Shown: in pieces, positions 1-7,178 of the stretch | How the letters are laid out: the number at the start of each line of letters is the position of its first letter | Numbering within the stretch: the stretch's first letter is position 1 | Source: CAIYRG01 sp035318785 | GTDB taxonomy: Bacteria > Pseudomonadota > Alphaproteobacteria > Micropepsales > Micropepsaceae | NCBI GenBank assembly: GCA_035318785.1 | Contig: DATHDZ010000221.1 | Span: 1-18,463, forward strand | Reading direction: 5' to 3' | DNA: 18,463 nucleotides | Program-made: the position numbers and the translations under genes | The notes under the pieces: generated by a model | Databases searched by the model: none | What the model saw: only the letters and a program-made list of their open reading frames with translations | Told to the model about the DNA's origin: nothing

Positions 1-135
1 GCCGAAGTCCTGCGCCTGCTGCGCAGCAAGCATAAGGATGTGCTGGATACGATCCGAAACTCAAAGCAATTGGCGCCCGAGACGGATGCCAAACTCAAAG
101 CCATCCTCGACGACTTCGCGAAGGCCTTTGCCTGA
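1..135 (+). CDS. atpA: ATP synthase F1 subunit alpha, C-terminal fragment
   Basis: This is the last 44 codons of a gene that begins upstream of the window and ends in TGA. The reading frame gives AEVLRLLRSK near the start and ends LDDFAKAFA, the helical C-terminal tail usual for the alpha subunit of F1 ATP synthase. Alpha forms the catalytic hexamer with beta on the cytoplasmic side of the membrane. Its identity rests mainly on context: its stop overlaps the atpG start in a TGATG, so the two are translationally coupled in the conserved order atpA-atpG-atpD-atpC. The catalytic core lies outside the window and cannot be checked. Confidence 0.9.
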   Translation, partial: AEVLRLLRSKHKDVLDTIRNSKQLAPETDAKLKAILDDFAKAFA

Positions 136-1019
136 TGCCGAGCCTGAAGGCATTTCGCAACCGTATCGCGAGCGTCAAGGCGACGCGCAAGATCACGCGC
201 GCGATGCAAATGGTCGCCGCGTCCAAATTGAAGCGCGCGCAAGATGCGGCGCAGGCGGCGCGGCCCTATGCGGAACGGATGGCGGCGGTGATCTCATCGC
301 TTGCGGGTTCCATGACCGGGAACCCCGGCGCGCCCCTGCTGTTGACGGGCACCGGTTCGGATCGGGTGCATCTGGTGATCGTTGCGACCGCCGATCGCGG
401 GCTGTGCGGCGGCTTCAACACCAACATCGTGCGACGCGCACGCATATTGATCGATGCCCTCCTGCAAGACGGCAAGGAAGTGAAGATCTTTTGTGTCGGC
501 CGCAAAGGGCGCGATCAGCTTCGCCGCCTTTACAGCCGCCATATCATCGAGACCGTCGAATTGACGGCCGTGAAGCGGATCGGCTTCTCGAATGCTTTGG
601 GAATAGCGCGCCGCGTGCTTGATATGTACGCCGAAGGCCAGTTCGACGTGGCGACCATCGTTTACGCGCGCTTCAAATCGGTGATGTCGCAGGAGCCGAC
701 GGCCCAGCGGCTGATCCCGGCGCCGGTCGAAATTGCCCTGCAGGCTGCCCCGTTGGCTGGAGGCGCCGTCTACGACTATGAGCCCGACGAGGCCGAAATC
801 CTCGCCGACCTGCTGCCGCGCAACGTGTCGGTGCAGATCTTCCGCGCGCTTCTGGAAAATGCGGCATCCGAGCAGGGCGCACGCATGAGCGCGATGGATT
901 CTGCGACGCGCAATGCCGGCGAGGTGATCGACCGGTTGACGTTGCAATATAATCGCAGCCGTCAGGCGATGATCACCAAGGAACTTATCGAGATTATTTC
1001 CGGAGCGGAGGCGATCTGA
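135..1019 (+). CDS. atpG: ATP synthase F1 subunit gamma
   Basis: This encodes a 294-residue protein, the usual length for the gamma subunit, the rotating central stalk that couples proton flow through F0 to catalysis in the alpha/beta hexamer. The N-terminal coiled-coil helix carries the signature SLKAFRNRIASVKATRKITRAM followed by MVAASKLKRAQ. The middle has the conserved DRGLCGGFN segment. The C-terminal helix, with YNRSRQAMITKELIEIISGAEA, is the conserved half of the coiled coil that enters the hexamer. The ATG overlaps the atpA stop and the TGA overlaps the ATG of the next gene, so it is coupled on both sides. What follows is not atpD but an Ohr-type gene, which is unusual. Confidence 0.97.
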   Translation: MPSLKAFRNRIASVKATRKITRAMQMVAASKLKRAQDAAQAARPYAERMAAVISSLAGSMTGNPGAPLLLTGTGSDRVHLVIVATADRGLCGGFNTNIVRRARILIDALLQDGKEVKIFCVGRKGRDQLRRLYSRHIIETVELTAVKRIGFSNALGIARRVLDMYAEGQFDVATIVYARFKSVMSQEPTAQRLIPAPVEIALQAAPLAGGAVYDYEPDEAEILADLLPRNVSVQIFRALLENAASEQGARMSAMDSATRNAGEVIDRLTLQYNRSRQAMITKELIEIISGAEAI

Positions 1020-1423
1020 TGGCTTACACGACAAAGGCAACCTGCAAGGGCGGTCGCGACGGACGGGCAATGCTCGAAAATGGGGTGCTGGCGCTGTCCA
1101 TGACGTTTCCCAAGGAATTGGGTGGATCCGGCGAGGGCCACAATCCCGAACAACTCTTCGCGCTGGGCTATTCTTCCTGCTTCAATCAAGCGGTGATCGC
1201 GCTGTCCAAAAAGCACGGCGTGGATGGCCAGGCGGCCAAGATCACTTGCGCGGTAACTCTCGACAAGGGTGAAGCGGGTTTCTTTCTGAAGGCCGATTTG
1301 ACTCTCGCAATTCCCGGCGTCGCGAAAGAAAAGCTTCAGGCCCTCATCGAAGAGGCCCATACCATCTGTCCCTACTCCAAAGCGACACGCGGCAATATCG
1401 AAGTCACCCTGTCCGTCGCTTGA
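1019..1423 (+). CDS. ohr: Organic hydroperoxide resistance protein, Ohr type (OsmC/Ohr family)
   Basis: This encodes a 134-residue protein of normal Ohr length. Ohr reduces organic and lipid hydroperoxides in the cytoplasm with a Cys pair recycled by lipoylated proteins. The sequence shows the Ohr hallmarks: GGRDGRA near residue 11 (Arg13 as the catalytic Arg), PKELGG, NPEQLFALGYSSCF (Glu44 and peroxidatic Cys54) and CPYSKATRGNI (resolving Cys117). All catalytic residues known for the family are present. Extra cysteines occur at 9 and 77. Its ATG overlaps the atpG TGA, and atpD starts 28 bases after its stop, so it must be transcribed with the ATP synthase genes. No OhrR-type regulator gene or separate promoter is visible. 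The N-terminus is shorter than some Ohr proteins, but no in-frame start further upstream is needed. OsmC proper is less likely because of the Ohr-type CPYSxATRGNI motif. Confidence 0.93.
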   Translation: MAYTTKATCKGGRDGRAMLENGVLALSMTFPKELGGSGEGHNPEQLFALGYSSCFNQAVIALSKKHGVDGQAAKITCAVTLDKGEAGFFLKADLTLAIPGVAKEKLQALIEEAHTICPYSKATRGNIEVTLSVA

Positions 1424-1438
1424 ACCCCTATTCCGTTC

Positions 1439-1446
1439 GAAGGAAA
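1439..1446 (+). promoter_or_regulatory. Ribosome binding site of atpD
   Basis: GAAGGAAAG lies about five bases before the atpD ATG, inside the only 28-base gap of the atp gene cluster. It supports the start at 1452 and shows that atpD is translated independently of the inserted ohr gene. Confidence 0.7.
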
Positions 1447-1451
1447 GTGCC

Positions 1452-2903
1452 ATGAACGCCCCACTGAAAACCGCCAGCAACAAGATCGGCCGCGTTACCC
1501 AAATCATGGGCGCCGTGATCGATGTGCAGTTCGATGGGCCGCTTCCCGAAATCCTGAACGCCCTTGAAACCGACAACAACGGCAACCGCCTGATCCTTGA
1601 GGTGGCGCAGCATCTGGGCGAATCGACGGTGCGCACTGTCGCGATGGATTCCACCGAAGGTCTGGTGCGCGGCAATCCGGTGCACGACACCGGTCAGGCG
1701 ATCGCGGTGCCGGTCGGTGACGGCACGCTTGGCCGCATCATGAACGTGATCGGTGAGCCCGTGGACGAAGCCGGCCCGATCAACTTCGCGAGCAAGCGCG
1801 CCATCCATCAGCCGGCCCCCTCTTTCGTCGAGCAATCGACCGAATCGCAGATTCTCGTCACCGGCATCAAGGTCATCGACCTCCTCGCCCCCTACGCAAA
1901 GGGCGGCAAGGTCGGTCTGTTCGGGGGCGCGGGCGTGGGCAAGACCGTGCTGATCCAAGAACTCATCAACAACGTCGCCAAGAAACACGGTGGTTATTCC
2001 GTCTTCGCCGGCGTCGGCGAGCGCACCCGCGAGGGCAACGACCTTTATCACGAGATGATCGAATCGGGCGTCAACAAGGATCCGAGGAAGGGCTCGACGG
2101 AAGGCTCCAAATGCGCCCTCGTCTTCGGCCAAATGAACGAGCCACCGGGCGCACGCGCGCGGGTCGGTCTTTCCGGCCTGACCGTCGCCGAATATTTCCG
2201 CGATCAGGGGCAGGACGTGCTGTTCTTCGTCGACAACATCTTCCGCTTCACCCAGGCGGGTTCGGAAGTCTCGGCACTCCTCGGCCGCATTCCTTCGGCG
2301 GTGGGTTATCAGCCGACGCTTGCCACCGACATGGGCGCTCTCCAGGAGCGCATCACCTCGACGAACAAGGGCTCTATCACAAGCGTGCAGGCGATCTACG
2401 TCCCGGCGGACGACCTCACCGATCCCGCGCCGGCAACATCCTTCGCGCATTTGGACGCGACCACCGTTCTGTCGCGGCAGATCGCCGAGCTTGGCATCTA
2501 TCCCGCGGTCGATCCGCTCGACTCGACCTCGCGCATTCTCGACCCGCGCGTGGTGGGTGAAGAACACTATCGGGTCGCGCGTCAGGTGCAGTCGATCCTG
2601 CAGCGCTACAAGAGCCTGCAGGACATCATTGCCATTCTCGGCATGGACGAGCTTTCCGAAGAGGACAAGCTGATCGTTACGCGGGCGCGCAAGATCCAGC
2701 GCTTCCTGTCGCAACCCTTCCATGTCGCGGAGGTCTTCACCGGCTTCCCCGGTCTGTTCGTCGACATGGCCGACACGGTCAAGGGATTTGCCGCGGTGGC
2801 GAACGGCGAATACGACCACCTGCCGGAATCCGCGTTCTATATGGTGGGTACCATCGAGGATGCTCTGAAGAAGGCGCAAAAAATGGCCGCGGACGCGGCA
2901 TAG
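1452..2903 (+). CDS. atpD: ATP synthase F1 subunit beta
   Basis: This encodes a 483-residue catalytic subunit of F1 ATP synthase, which makes ATP at the alpha/beta interfaces in the cytoplasm. The order is an N-terminal beta-barrel (GRVTQIMGAVIDVQF), the nucleotide-binding domain with P-loop GGAGVGKT at residues 158-165, the GERTREGND loop with catalytic Glu190, and the Walker B strand ending at Asp261 in DVLFFVDNIFRF. The C-terminal helical domain includes the DELSEEDK stretch (the DELSEED motif that contacts gamma and epsilon). All key residues are intact. A strong Shine-Dalgarno sequence precedes the ATG. It is followed after 15 bases by atpC. Its only oddity is the ohr gene between it and atpG. 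Confidence 0.98.
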   Translation: MNAPLKTASNKIGRVTQIMGAVIDVQFDGPLPEILNALETDNNGNRLILEVAQHLGESTVRTVAMDSTEGLVRGNPVHDTGQAIAVPVGDGTLGRIMNVIGEPVDEAGPINFASKRAIHQPAPSFVEQSTESQILVTGIKVIDLLAPYAKGGKVGLFGGAGVGKTVLIQELINNVAKKHGGYSVFAGVGERTREGNDLYHEMIESGVNKDPRKGSTEGSKCALVFGQMNEPPGARARVGLSGLTVAEYFRDQGQDVLFFVDNIFRFTQAGSEVSALLGRIPSAVGYQPTLATDMGALQERITSTNKGSITSVQAIYVPADDLTDPAPATSFAHLDATTVLSRQIAELGIYPAVDPLDSTSRILDPRVVGEEHYRVARQVQSILQRYKSLQDIIAILGMDELSEEDKLIVTRARKIQRFLSQPFHVAEVFTGFPGLFVDMADTVKGFAAVANGEYDHLPESAFYMVGTIEDALKKAQKMAADAA

Positions 2904-2918
2904 AGCCAAGGGAATTGA

Positions 2919-3317
2919 ATGGCTGAAAAAATTCACTTCGATCTCGTCTCCCCGGAGCGGATGCTGCTCTCCGAGGATGTGGACATGGTCACGCTTCCGG
3001 GTACCGAGGGCTATTTCGGCGTCCTGGCCGGGCACGCCCCTGTGATCTCATCGCTTCGTCCAGGGGTGATCGAAGTAACCGGTGGGACGACCCCGAATCT
3101 CCGGCTCTTCGTGCGCGGCGGCTTTGCTGAGGTCGATGCCAAAAAGGTCATCGTTCTCGCCGAGGAAGCCATCCCCATGACGGATTTCGACGTTGCGGCC
3201 CTCGATCGGCGCCTGGCCGACGCGGAAGAAGACCTCGCCATAGCCAAGACGGATGCCGAGCGTGCCCGGGTGGCTGAACAGCTTGACCATCTGCGCCAGC
3301 TCCGAGCTGTCCTCTGA
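2919..3317 (+). CDS. atpC: ATP synthase F1 subunit epsilon
   Basis: This encodes a 132-residue epsilon subunit, which binds gamma, joins the rotor to the c-ring and regulates ATP hydrolysis. The N-terminal beta-sandwich is recognised by FDLVSPERMLLSEDVDMVTLPG, EGYFGVLAGHAP and FVRGGFAEVD. The C-terminal helical pair starts near residue 92 (LDRRLADAEEDLAIAK). It starts 15 bases after atpD with a GGGAATTG spacer and is the last gene of the operon. A T6 tract preceded by a modest hairpin follows within 50 bases. Confidence 0.96.
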   Translation: MAEKIHFDLVSPERMLLSEDVDMVTLPGTEGYFGVLAGHAPVISSLRPGVIEVTGGTTPNLRLFVRGGFAEVDAKKVIVLAEEAIPMTDFDVAALDRRLADAEEDLAIAKTDAERARVAEQLDHLRQLRAVL

Positions 3318-3330
3318 GGGGCAGGCCGAG

Positions 3331-3368
3331 GCGTCCCGTTAAAAACCCTGGCCTTGGGCGCGTTTTTT
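3331..3368 (+). terminator. Possible rho-independent terminator after atpC
   Basis: GCG-T-CCC at 3331-3337 can pair with GGGCGC at 3356-3361 (one bulged T, 18-base loop), followed at once by six T at 3363-3368. The T-tract fits a terminator, but the long loop and bulge make the stem weak. It is well placed, about 45 bases after the last ATP synthase gene. Confidence 0.4.
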
Positions 3369-3397
3369 CGTGAAAATCCAGCCTATGCCCGCGCCCC

Positions 3398-3426
3398 GAT
3401 CCGGGGAGAGCCGATTTTGCCGGATC
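3398..3426. repeat. Perfect inverted repeat GATCCGG/CCGGATC
   Basis: Two 7-base arms at 3398-3404 and 3420-3426 are separated by 15 bases containing TTTT. The repeat lies in the 170-base gap between atpC and the ferritin-like gene. It could be an operator or an RNA hairpin in the leader of the downstream gene. No T-run follows the right arm, so it is not a typical terminator. Confidence 0.5.
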
Positions 3427-3487
3427 ATGGGTTCGAGGTAGCTTTGCAAGCCGTTAAGATGAACGGCCAACATCGGTGGGATTGGAA

Positions 3488-4351
3488 ATGACCGATGGCG
3501 TGATCTACGAGGCAGGCTGGACGCTCGACGATGTCCAGTGGGCGCAGTTCGACGCTTCCAAAGTGCATCCGGCGCTGCTTGCCGCGGTGAAGGCCGCGTC
3601 ACTCGTCGAATATAACGCACATGATTATGTCACATATTTGAAGCGCGTTTATCGCGGTGCTCCGGAATCCACGATCAGCGGCATCGAGCATTGGGGCGAG
3701 GAGGAAATTCAGCACGGCCTGGCGCTGGGACGTTGGGCCGAACTGGCCGATCCGAGTTTCAGTTTCAAGAATGCGTTCGCCCGCTTCCGCGCGCTTTACC
3801 GCCCGTCACATTTCGAGAGCGGGGACGCCTCGGTGCGCGGCTCCAGGCGGGGCGAGATGATCGCGCGCTGCGTGGTGGAAAGCGGCACCTCGTCCCTCTA
3901 CAGCGCCATTCGCGATGCCAGCGAGGAACCGGTGCTGAAAGAGGTTGCGGGACGGATCGCTGCCGACGAATTCCGGCACTACAAACTCTTCTATGAAATC
4001 CTCCAGGCGGAGAGCGAGCCCGAGCTGCCCATCTGGCGCAAACTTTGGATCGCCTTCACCCGGGTGAATGAATCGGACGATGACGAACTGGCCTGCGCTT
4101 ATTATTGCGCCAATGTCCCCGCCGGACAGGCGGCGTCCCATCCTTACCGGCGTCGATATTATGCGCGCGCGTACCAGAGCAAGGTCATGATGTTCTATCG
4201 CCGTCATCACATCGACAAGCTGGTAAAGATGGTGGTGAAGCCTGCTGGTCTGAACCCTTCCGGCCGCCTCAGCCAATGCGCAAGCGCCGTGCTGTGGCGC
4301 GTTCTCACAATGCGCGCCGGCGCCGGCAAGAGGCCGCTCAAGGCTGCTTGA
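3488..4351 (+). CDS. Ferritin-like diiron-carboxylate protein
   Basis: This encodes a 287-residue protein of no known specific function. The residues form the classic diiron four-helix pattern: Glu41 (SLVEYNAHDY), Glu73-x-x-His76 (EEEIQHG), Glu131 (RCVVESGT) and Glu161-x-x-His164 (ADEFRHY). This 4-Glu/2-His set is that of ferritin-like oxidases such as acyl-ACP desaturases and rubrerythrin relatives, so an O2- or peroxide-using role is likely; the substrate is unknown. The last ~100 residues are basic (RRRYYARAY, FYRRHHIDKLVKM) and do not match the fold core. ATG 3488 has GGTGGGA just upstream; an in-frame GTG at 3476 would add four residues. The next gene begins 51 bases after it on the same strand. 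An acyl-ACP desaturase is an alternative, but the protein is shorter than plant-type enzymes. Confidence 0.75.
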   Translation: MTDGVIYEAGWTLDDVQWAQFDASKVHPALLAAVKAASLVEYNAHDYVTYLKRVYRGAPESTISGIEHWGEEEIQHGLALGRWAELADPSFSFKNAFARFRALYRPSHFESGDASVRGSRRGEMIARCVVESGTSSLYSAIRDASEEPVLKEVAGRIAADEFRHYKLFYEILQAESEPELPIWRKLWIAFTRVNESDDDELACAYYCANVPAGQAASHPYRRRYYARAYQSKVMMFYRRHHIDKLVKMVVKPAGLNPSGRLSQCASAVLWRVLTMRAGAGKRPLKAA

Positions 4352-4402
4352 AGGGCCAGATATGGCTGGTGGTCAGATCCATTCTGAGACACATTCCGCG
4401 AC

Positions 4403-5974
4403 ATGTCCGATACTCTGCTGCAAGACGCACAAATCGCCCTTCAGGCCGGTAAGGTCGCCGAAGCTGCCCGCCTTTATCATGACCTGTTGCGCACCGATCC
4501 CCGGCATTTCGATGCGCTTTCGGGCCTGGGTCTCCTCTATTTCCACACCGGCCAGTTCGAGCAGGCGCAATATCTGATCGGCGAAGCGCTGAAGCTCGAT
4601 CCGCTGTATATCGATGGGCTCTGTGTGCGCGGCGTGGCTCTGGCCAACATGAAGCGCTATCCCGACGCGCTGGTCTGTTTCGAGCGGGCGATGGCGATGA
4701 AGCCCGACTTCGTGGAAGCGCTCTCCAATCACGCGACCACACTCCTTGAAATGGGCCATCCCGACGAAGCACTTGGCGGATTCGACCGCGCGCTCGCGAT
4801 CGATCCCATGCACGCGATCAGCTGGAACAATCGCGGCAACGCCCTCGTCGAGATGACGCGCTATCCCGAAGCGGTGCACAGCTACGAACGCGCGCTCGCG
4901 ATCAATCCGGAATTTCCCGATGCGCGACGCAACCGGTTATATGCGCTTGGCGAGCTCAACAGAGGTGGGCCGCTCTTCCCGGAAATCCTTTGCGCGCAAG
5001 CCTTCGAGATGATGCAGCAGCAGCGCTGGGGCGAGGCGTTGAATCGCTTCAACGACGCGCTGGCCGCAAGGGCGGATTTCGTTGACGCGCACGCCGGACG
5101 CGGCACGGTATTGCTTGAGATGAAACAGCTGGAGGCCGCACTCGCGAGCTTCGATGCCGCACTCGCGTTCGATCCCAGTCATGCCGTCAGCTGGAACAAC
5201 CGCGGAAACGCGCTCGTCGCCATGAAACGATTCGAGGACGCGGCGGAGAGTTATCAAAAAGCCCTGGCCATTGATCCCGGCCTCTTGCAGGCGGCGGAAA
5301 ACCGCGACAATGCGCTTTTTGAACTCAGACGCGGCACAAGATGCCCGCCGGCTTACATGCGCGGGCTGTTCGACGATTTCGCGTCCCATTACGACGAAAC
5401 CATGCTCGAGAAGCTCGGCTATCGCGCCCATCTTCACTTGCGCACTTTGGCCAATCGCGTGCTGCCGCGCCTCACCCCGCCTTGGCGCGTACTCGATCTG
5501 GGCAGCGGTACGGGCCTTGTCGGAGATGCCTTCAAGGATTTGGTAGGCGGCGGAAGACTGGATGGCATCGACATCGCGCCCCGCATGATCGAGATGGCGC
5601 GCCGTCGCGGCATCTACGACAATCTCATCCTGGGCGACATCGAGACGGCACTTGCCGAACCCGGTCTCAATTATGATCTCATCCTCGCGGCCGACACCAT
5701 GATCTACATCGGCGATCTTTCTGCCGTTTTCACCGGGGTCTCGAAGCGGCTGGACCAGGGCGGCTTCTATCTCTTCGCCGTCGAGGGCATGGACCAGGGG
5801 GGCTGGGAGCAAACCCCGATGAATCGTTTCCGCCACAGCGAATCCTACTTGCGCGAGCACGCGGAACGCACCGGCCTCGATTTTGTCGAGCTGATGGAAT
5901 GCACGCTGCGCCGCGAGAGTTCCGAGCCTGTCAAGGGTTTCGCCGTCGCGCTGCGGAAGCCCTTCCTGCAATGA
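4403..5974 (+). CDS. TPR-repeat methyltransferase (COG4976-like), long paralogue
   Basis: This encodes a 523-residue predicted cytoplasmic protein with two parts. Residues 1 to about 310 are tandem TPR helices (repeated AxxxFDxALAxxP units, with SWNNRGNALV seen twice). From about 320 on there is a class I SAM-dependent methyltransferase domain with motif I VLDLGSGTGL at 363-372, the acidic DGIDIAPRMIEMARRR segment, and a C-terminal FAVALRKP ending. This layout matches the family annotated as predicted methyltransferases with TPR repeats; the substrate is unknown, perhaps a protein or sugar partner held by the TPRs. Relative to its neighbour it has an extra block of about 125 residues: the segment ending near residue 185 (RNRLYALGELNR) recurs ending near residue 310 (RDNALFELRR). 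No good Shine-Dalgarno sequence is seen. The next paralogue starts seven bases after its stop. Confidence 0.85.
   Translation: MSDTLLQDAQIALQAGKVAEAARLYHDLLRTDPRHFDALSGLGLLYFHTGQFEQAQYLIGEALKLDPLYIDGLCVRGVALANMKRYPDALVCFERAMAMKPDFVEALSNHATTLLEMGHPDEALGGFDRALAIDPMHAISWNNRGNALVEMTRYPEAVHSYERALAINPEFPDARRNRLYALGELNRGGPLFPEILCAQAFEMMQQQRWGEALNRFNDALAARADFVDAHAGRGTVLLEMKQLEAALASFDAALAFDPSHAVSWNNRGNALVAMKRFEDAAESYQKALAIDPGLLQAAENRDNALFELRRGTRCPPAYMRGLFDDFASHYDETMLEKLGYRAHLHLRTLANRVLPRLTPPWRVLDLGSGTGLVGDAFKDLVGGGRLDGIDIAPRMIEMARRRGIYDNLILGDIETALAEPGLNYDLILAADTMIYIGDLSAVFTGVSKRLDQGGFYLFAVEGMDQGGWEQTPMNRFRHSESYLREHAERTGLDFVELMECTLRRESSEPVKGFAVALRKPFLQ
4550..5300 (+). repeat. Internal tandem duplication of a ~375-base TPR block
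   Basis: The protein encoded at about 4550-4925 resembles the one encoded at about 4925-5300, offset by 125 codons. Landmarks include SWNNRGNALVEM versus SWNNRGNALVAM, and FDRALAIDP versus FDAALAFDP. The DNA has diverged, so this is an old duplication. Boundaries are approximate. The neighbouring paralogue has only one copy. Confidence 0.7.
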
Positions 5975-5981
5975 TGCGCCC

Positions 5982-7178
5982 ATGAACGAAGCATTGATGC
6001 GTCAGGCGGCCAGCCTGCAGCAGGTGGGCCGTTTTGCGGAAGCCGCCCAATGCTACCAGCAGATACTGCGCGCCAATCCGCGCCATTTCGAGGCGCTGTT
6101 CTCGCTCGGCATGATTTGCGTCCAAACCGAACAATTCGAAGAAGCTCAGCGTATTCTCGGCGAAGCCCTGAAGCTCAATCCCCGCTTTGGCGAAGGATGG
6201 TGCGCGCGCGGCATTGTTCTGCTCCAGCTCAGACGGCGCGAGGAAGCGCTAGCCTGTTTCGACCAGTCCTTGGCATTGGTGCCCAACCTCCTGGAATCCC
6301 TCTCCAGTCGCGCGACCGCGCTTCTGGAAATGGGCCGCCATGACGAAGCGCTCACCGCGTTTGACCGCGTGCTGGCCCTGCGGCCCGATCACGCCATCAG
6401 TTGGAACAATCGCGGCAACACGTTCGTCGCCATGCGCCGTCTGGAGGAAGCGGTGGCGAGTTTCGACCGCGCTTTGGCGTTGGCGCCGGATCTGGAAACG
6501 GCCAAGAACAACCGCAATCTCGCGCTTCTTGAGTTGAAGCGGATCAGCCGAATTCCTGCCATGGCCGTGCGGGCGCTCTTCGACGATTACTCGTCCTATT
6601 ACGACTCGGCCATGGTGGACAGCCTTGACTACCGGGCGCCATCCCATTTGCGAGCCTTAGCGACCCGCGTGATGCCGAACGCGGCACCTCCCATGCGGGT
6701 GCTCGATCTTGGCTGCGGCACAGGCCTATCTGGCGAAGCGTTCAAGGATCTGGCGGTAGGTGGCCGGCTCGACGGTATCGATCTGTCCCCCGGCATGATT
6801 GAGGAGGCACGGCGCCGCAATATCTATTCCGATCTCATGGTCGAGGATTTTGAAACGGCTCTCGCGGTCCCTGGTCTTTCATACGATCTCATCATCGCGG
6901 GCGACGCGCTGATCTACCACGGTGATCTTCTGCCGGTGCTTTCGGGGTCGGCGCGGCGGCTCGACCCCGGCGGCTTCTGCCTTTTCACGGTTGAAAAGAT
7001 GGCGGGCGAAGGTTGGGAGCAGACGCCGGCCAATCGTTTTCGTCATAGCGAAGCCTATCTACGCAGATGCGCCGAACAGTCAGGGTTTGCCGTGAGCGAA
7101 ATCGTGGAGTGCGCGTTGCGCAGTGAATCCAACGCACCGGTCGAAGGTTTCGCGGTCGCGCTAAGGAAAGCGGCCTAA
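5982..7178 (+). CDS. TPR-repeat methyltransferase (COG4976-like), short paralogue
   Basis: This encodes a 398-residue paralogue of the preceding gene, similar along its length apart from the missing 125-residue TPR block. Residues 1 to about 190 are TPR units (QVGRFAEAAQCYQQILRANP, SWNNRGNTFVAM). The methyltransferase domain has motif I VLDLGCGTGL at 240-249, then DGIDLSPGMIEEARRR and the shared EQTPANRFRHSEAYLR segment. As in the longer copy, the substrate is unknown. It starts seven bases after the upstream stop and has no clear Shine-Dalgarno sequence, so it probably depends on the upstream gene for transcription and perhaps translation. Its TAA overlaps the TAG of sdhB on the other strand, leaving no room for a terminator between them. 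Confidence 0.87.
   Translation: MNEALMRQAASLQQVGRFAEAAQCYQQILRANPRHFEALFSLGMICVQTEQFEEAQRILGEALKLNPRFGEGWCARGIVLLQLRRREEALACFDQSLALVPNLLESLSSRATALLEMGRHDEALTAFDRVLALRPDHAISWNNRGNTFVAMRRLEEAVASFDRALALAPDLETAKNNRNLALLELKRISRIPAMAVRALFDDYSSYYDSAMVDSLDYRAPSHLRALATRVMPNAAPPMRVLDLGCGTGLSGEAFKDLAVGGRLDGIDLSPGMIEEARRRNIYSDLMVEDFETALAVPGLSYDLIIAGDALIYHGDLLPVLSGSARRLDPGGFCLFTVEKMAGEGWEQTPANRFRHSEAYLRRCAEQSGFAVSEIVECALRSESNAPVEGFAVALRKAA

Noticed and set aside
1428..3035. Long open frame of 535 codons on the minus strand opposite atpD
   Set aside because: It mirrors the conserved atpD gene and has a His/Arg/Asp-rich composition typical of antisense frames in high-G+C DNA; no domain is recognisable.
4937..5983. 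Open frame of 348 codons on the minus strand opposite the first TPR-methyltransferase
   Set aside because: It is a shadow of TPR and methyltransferase coding sequence with biased composition and no motifs.
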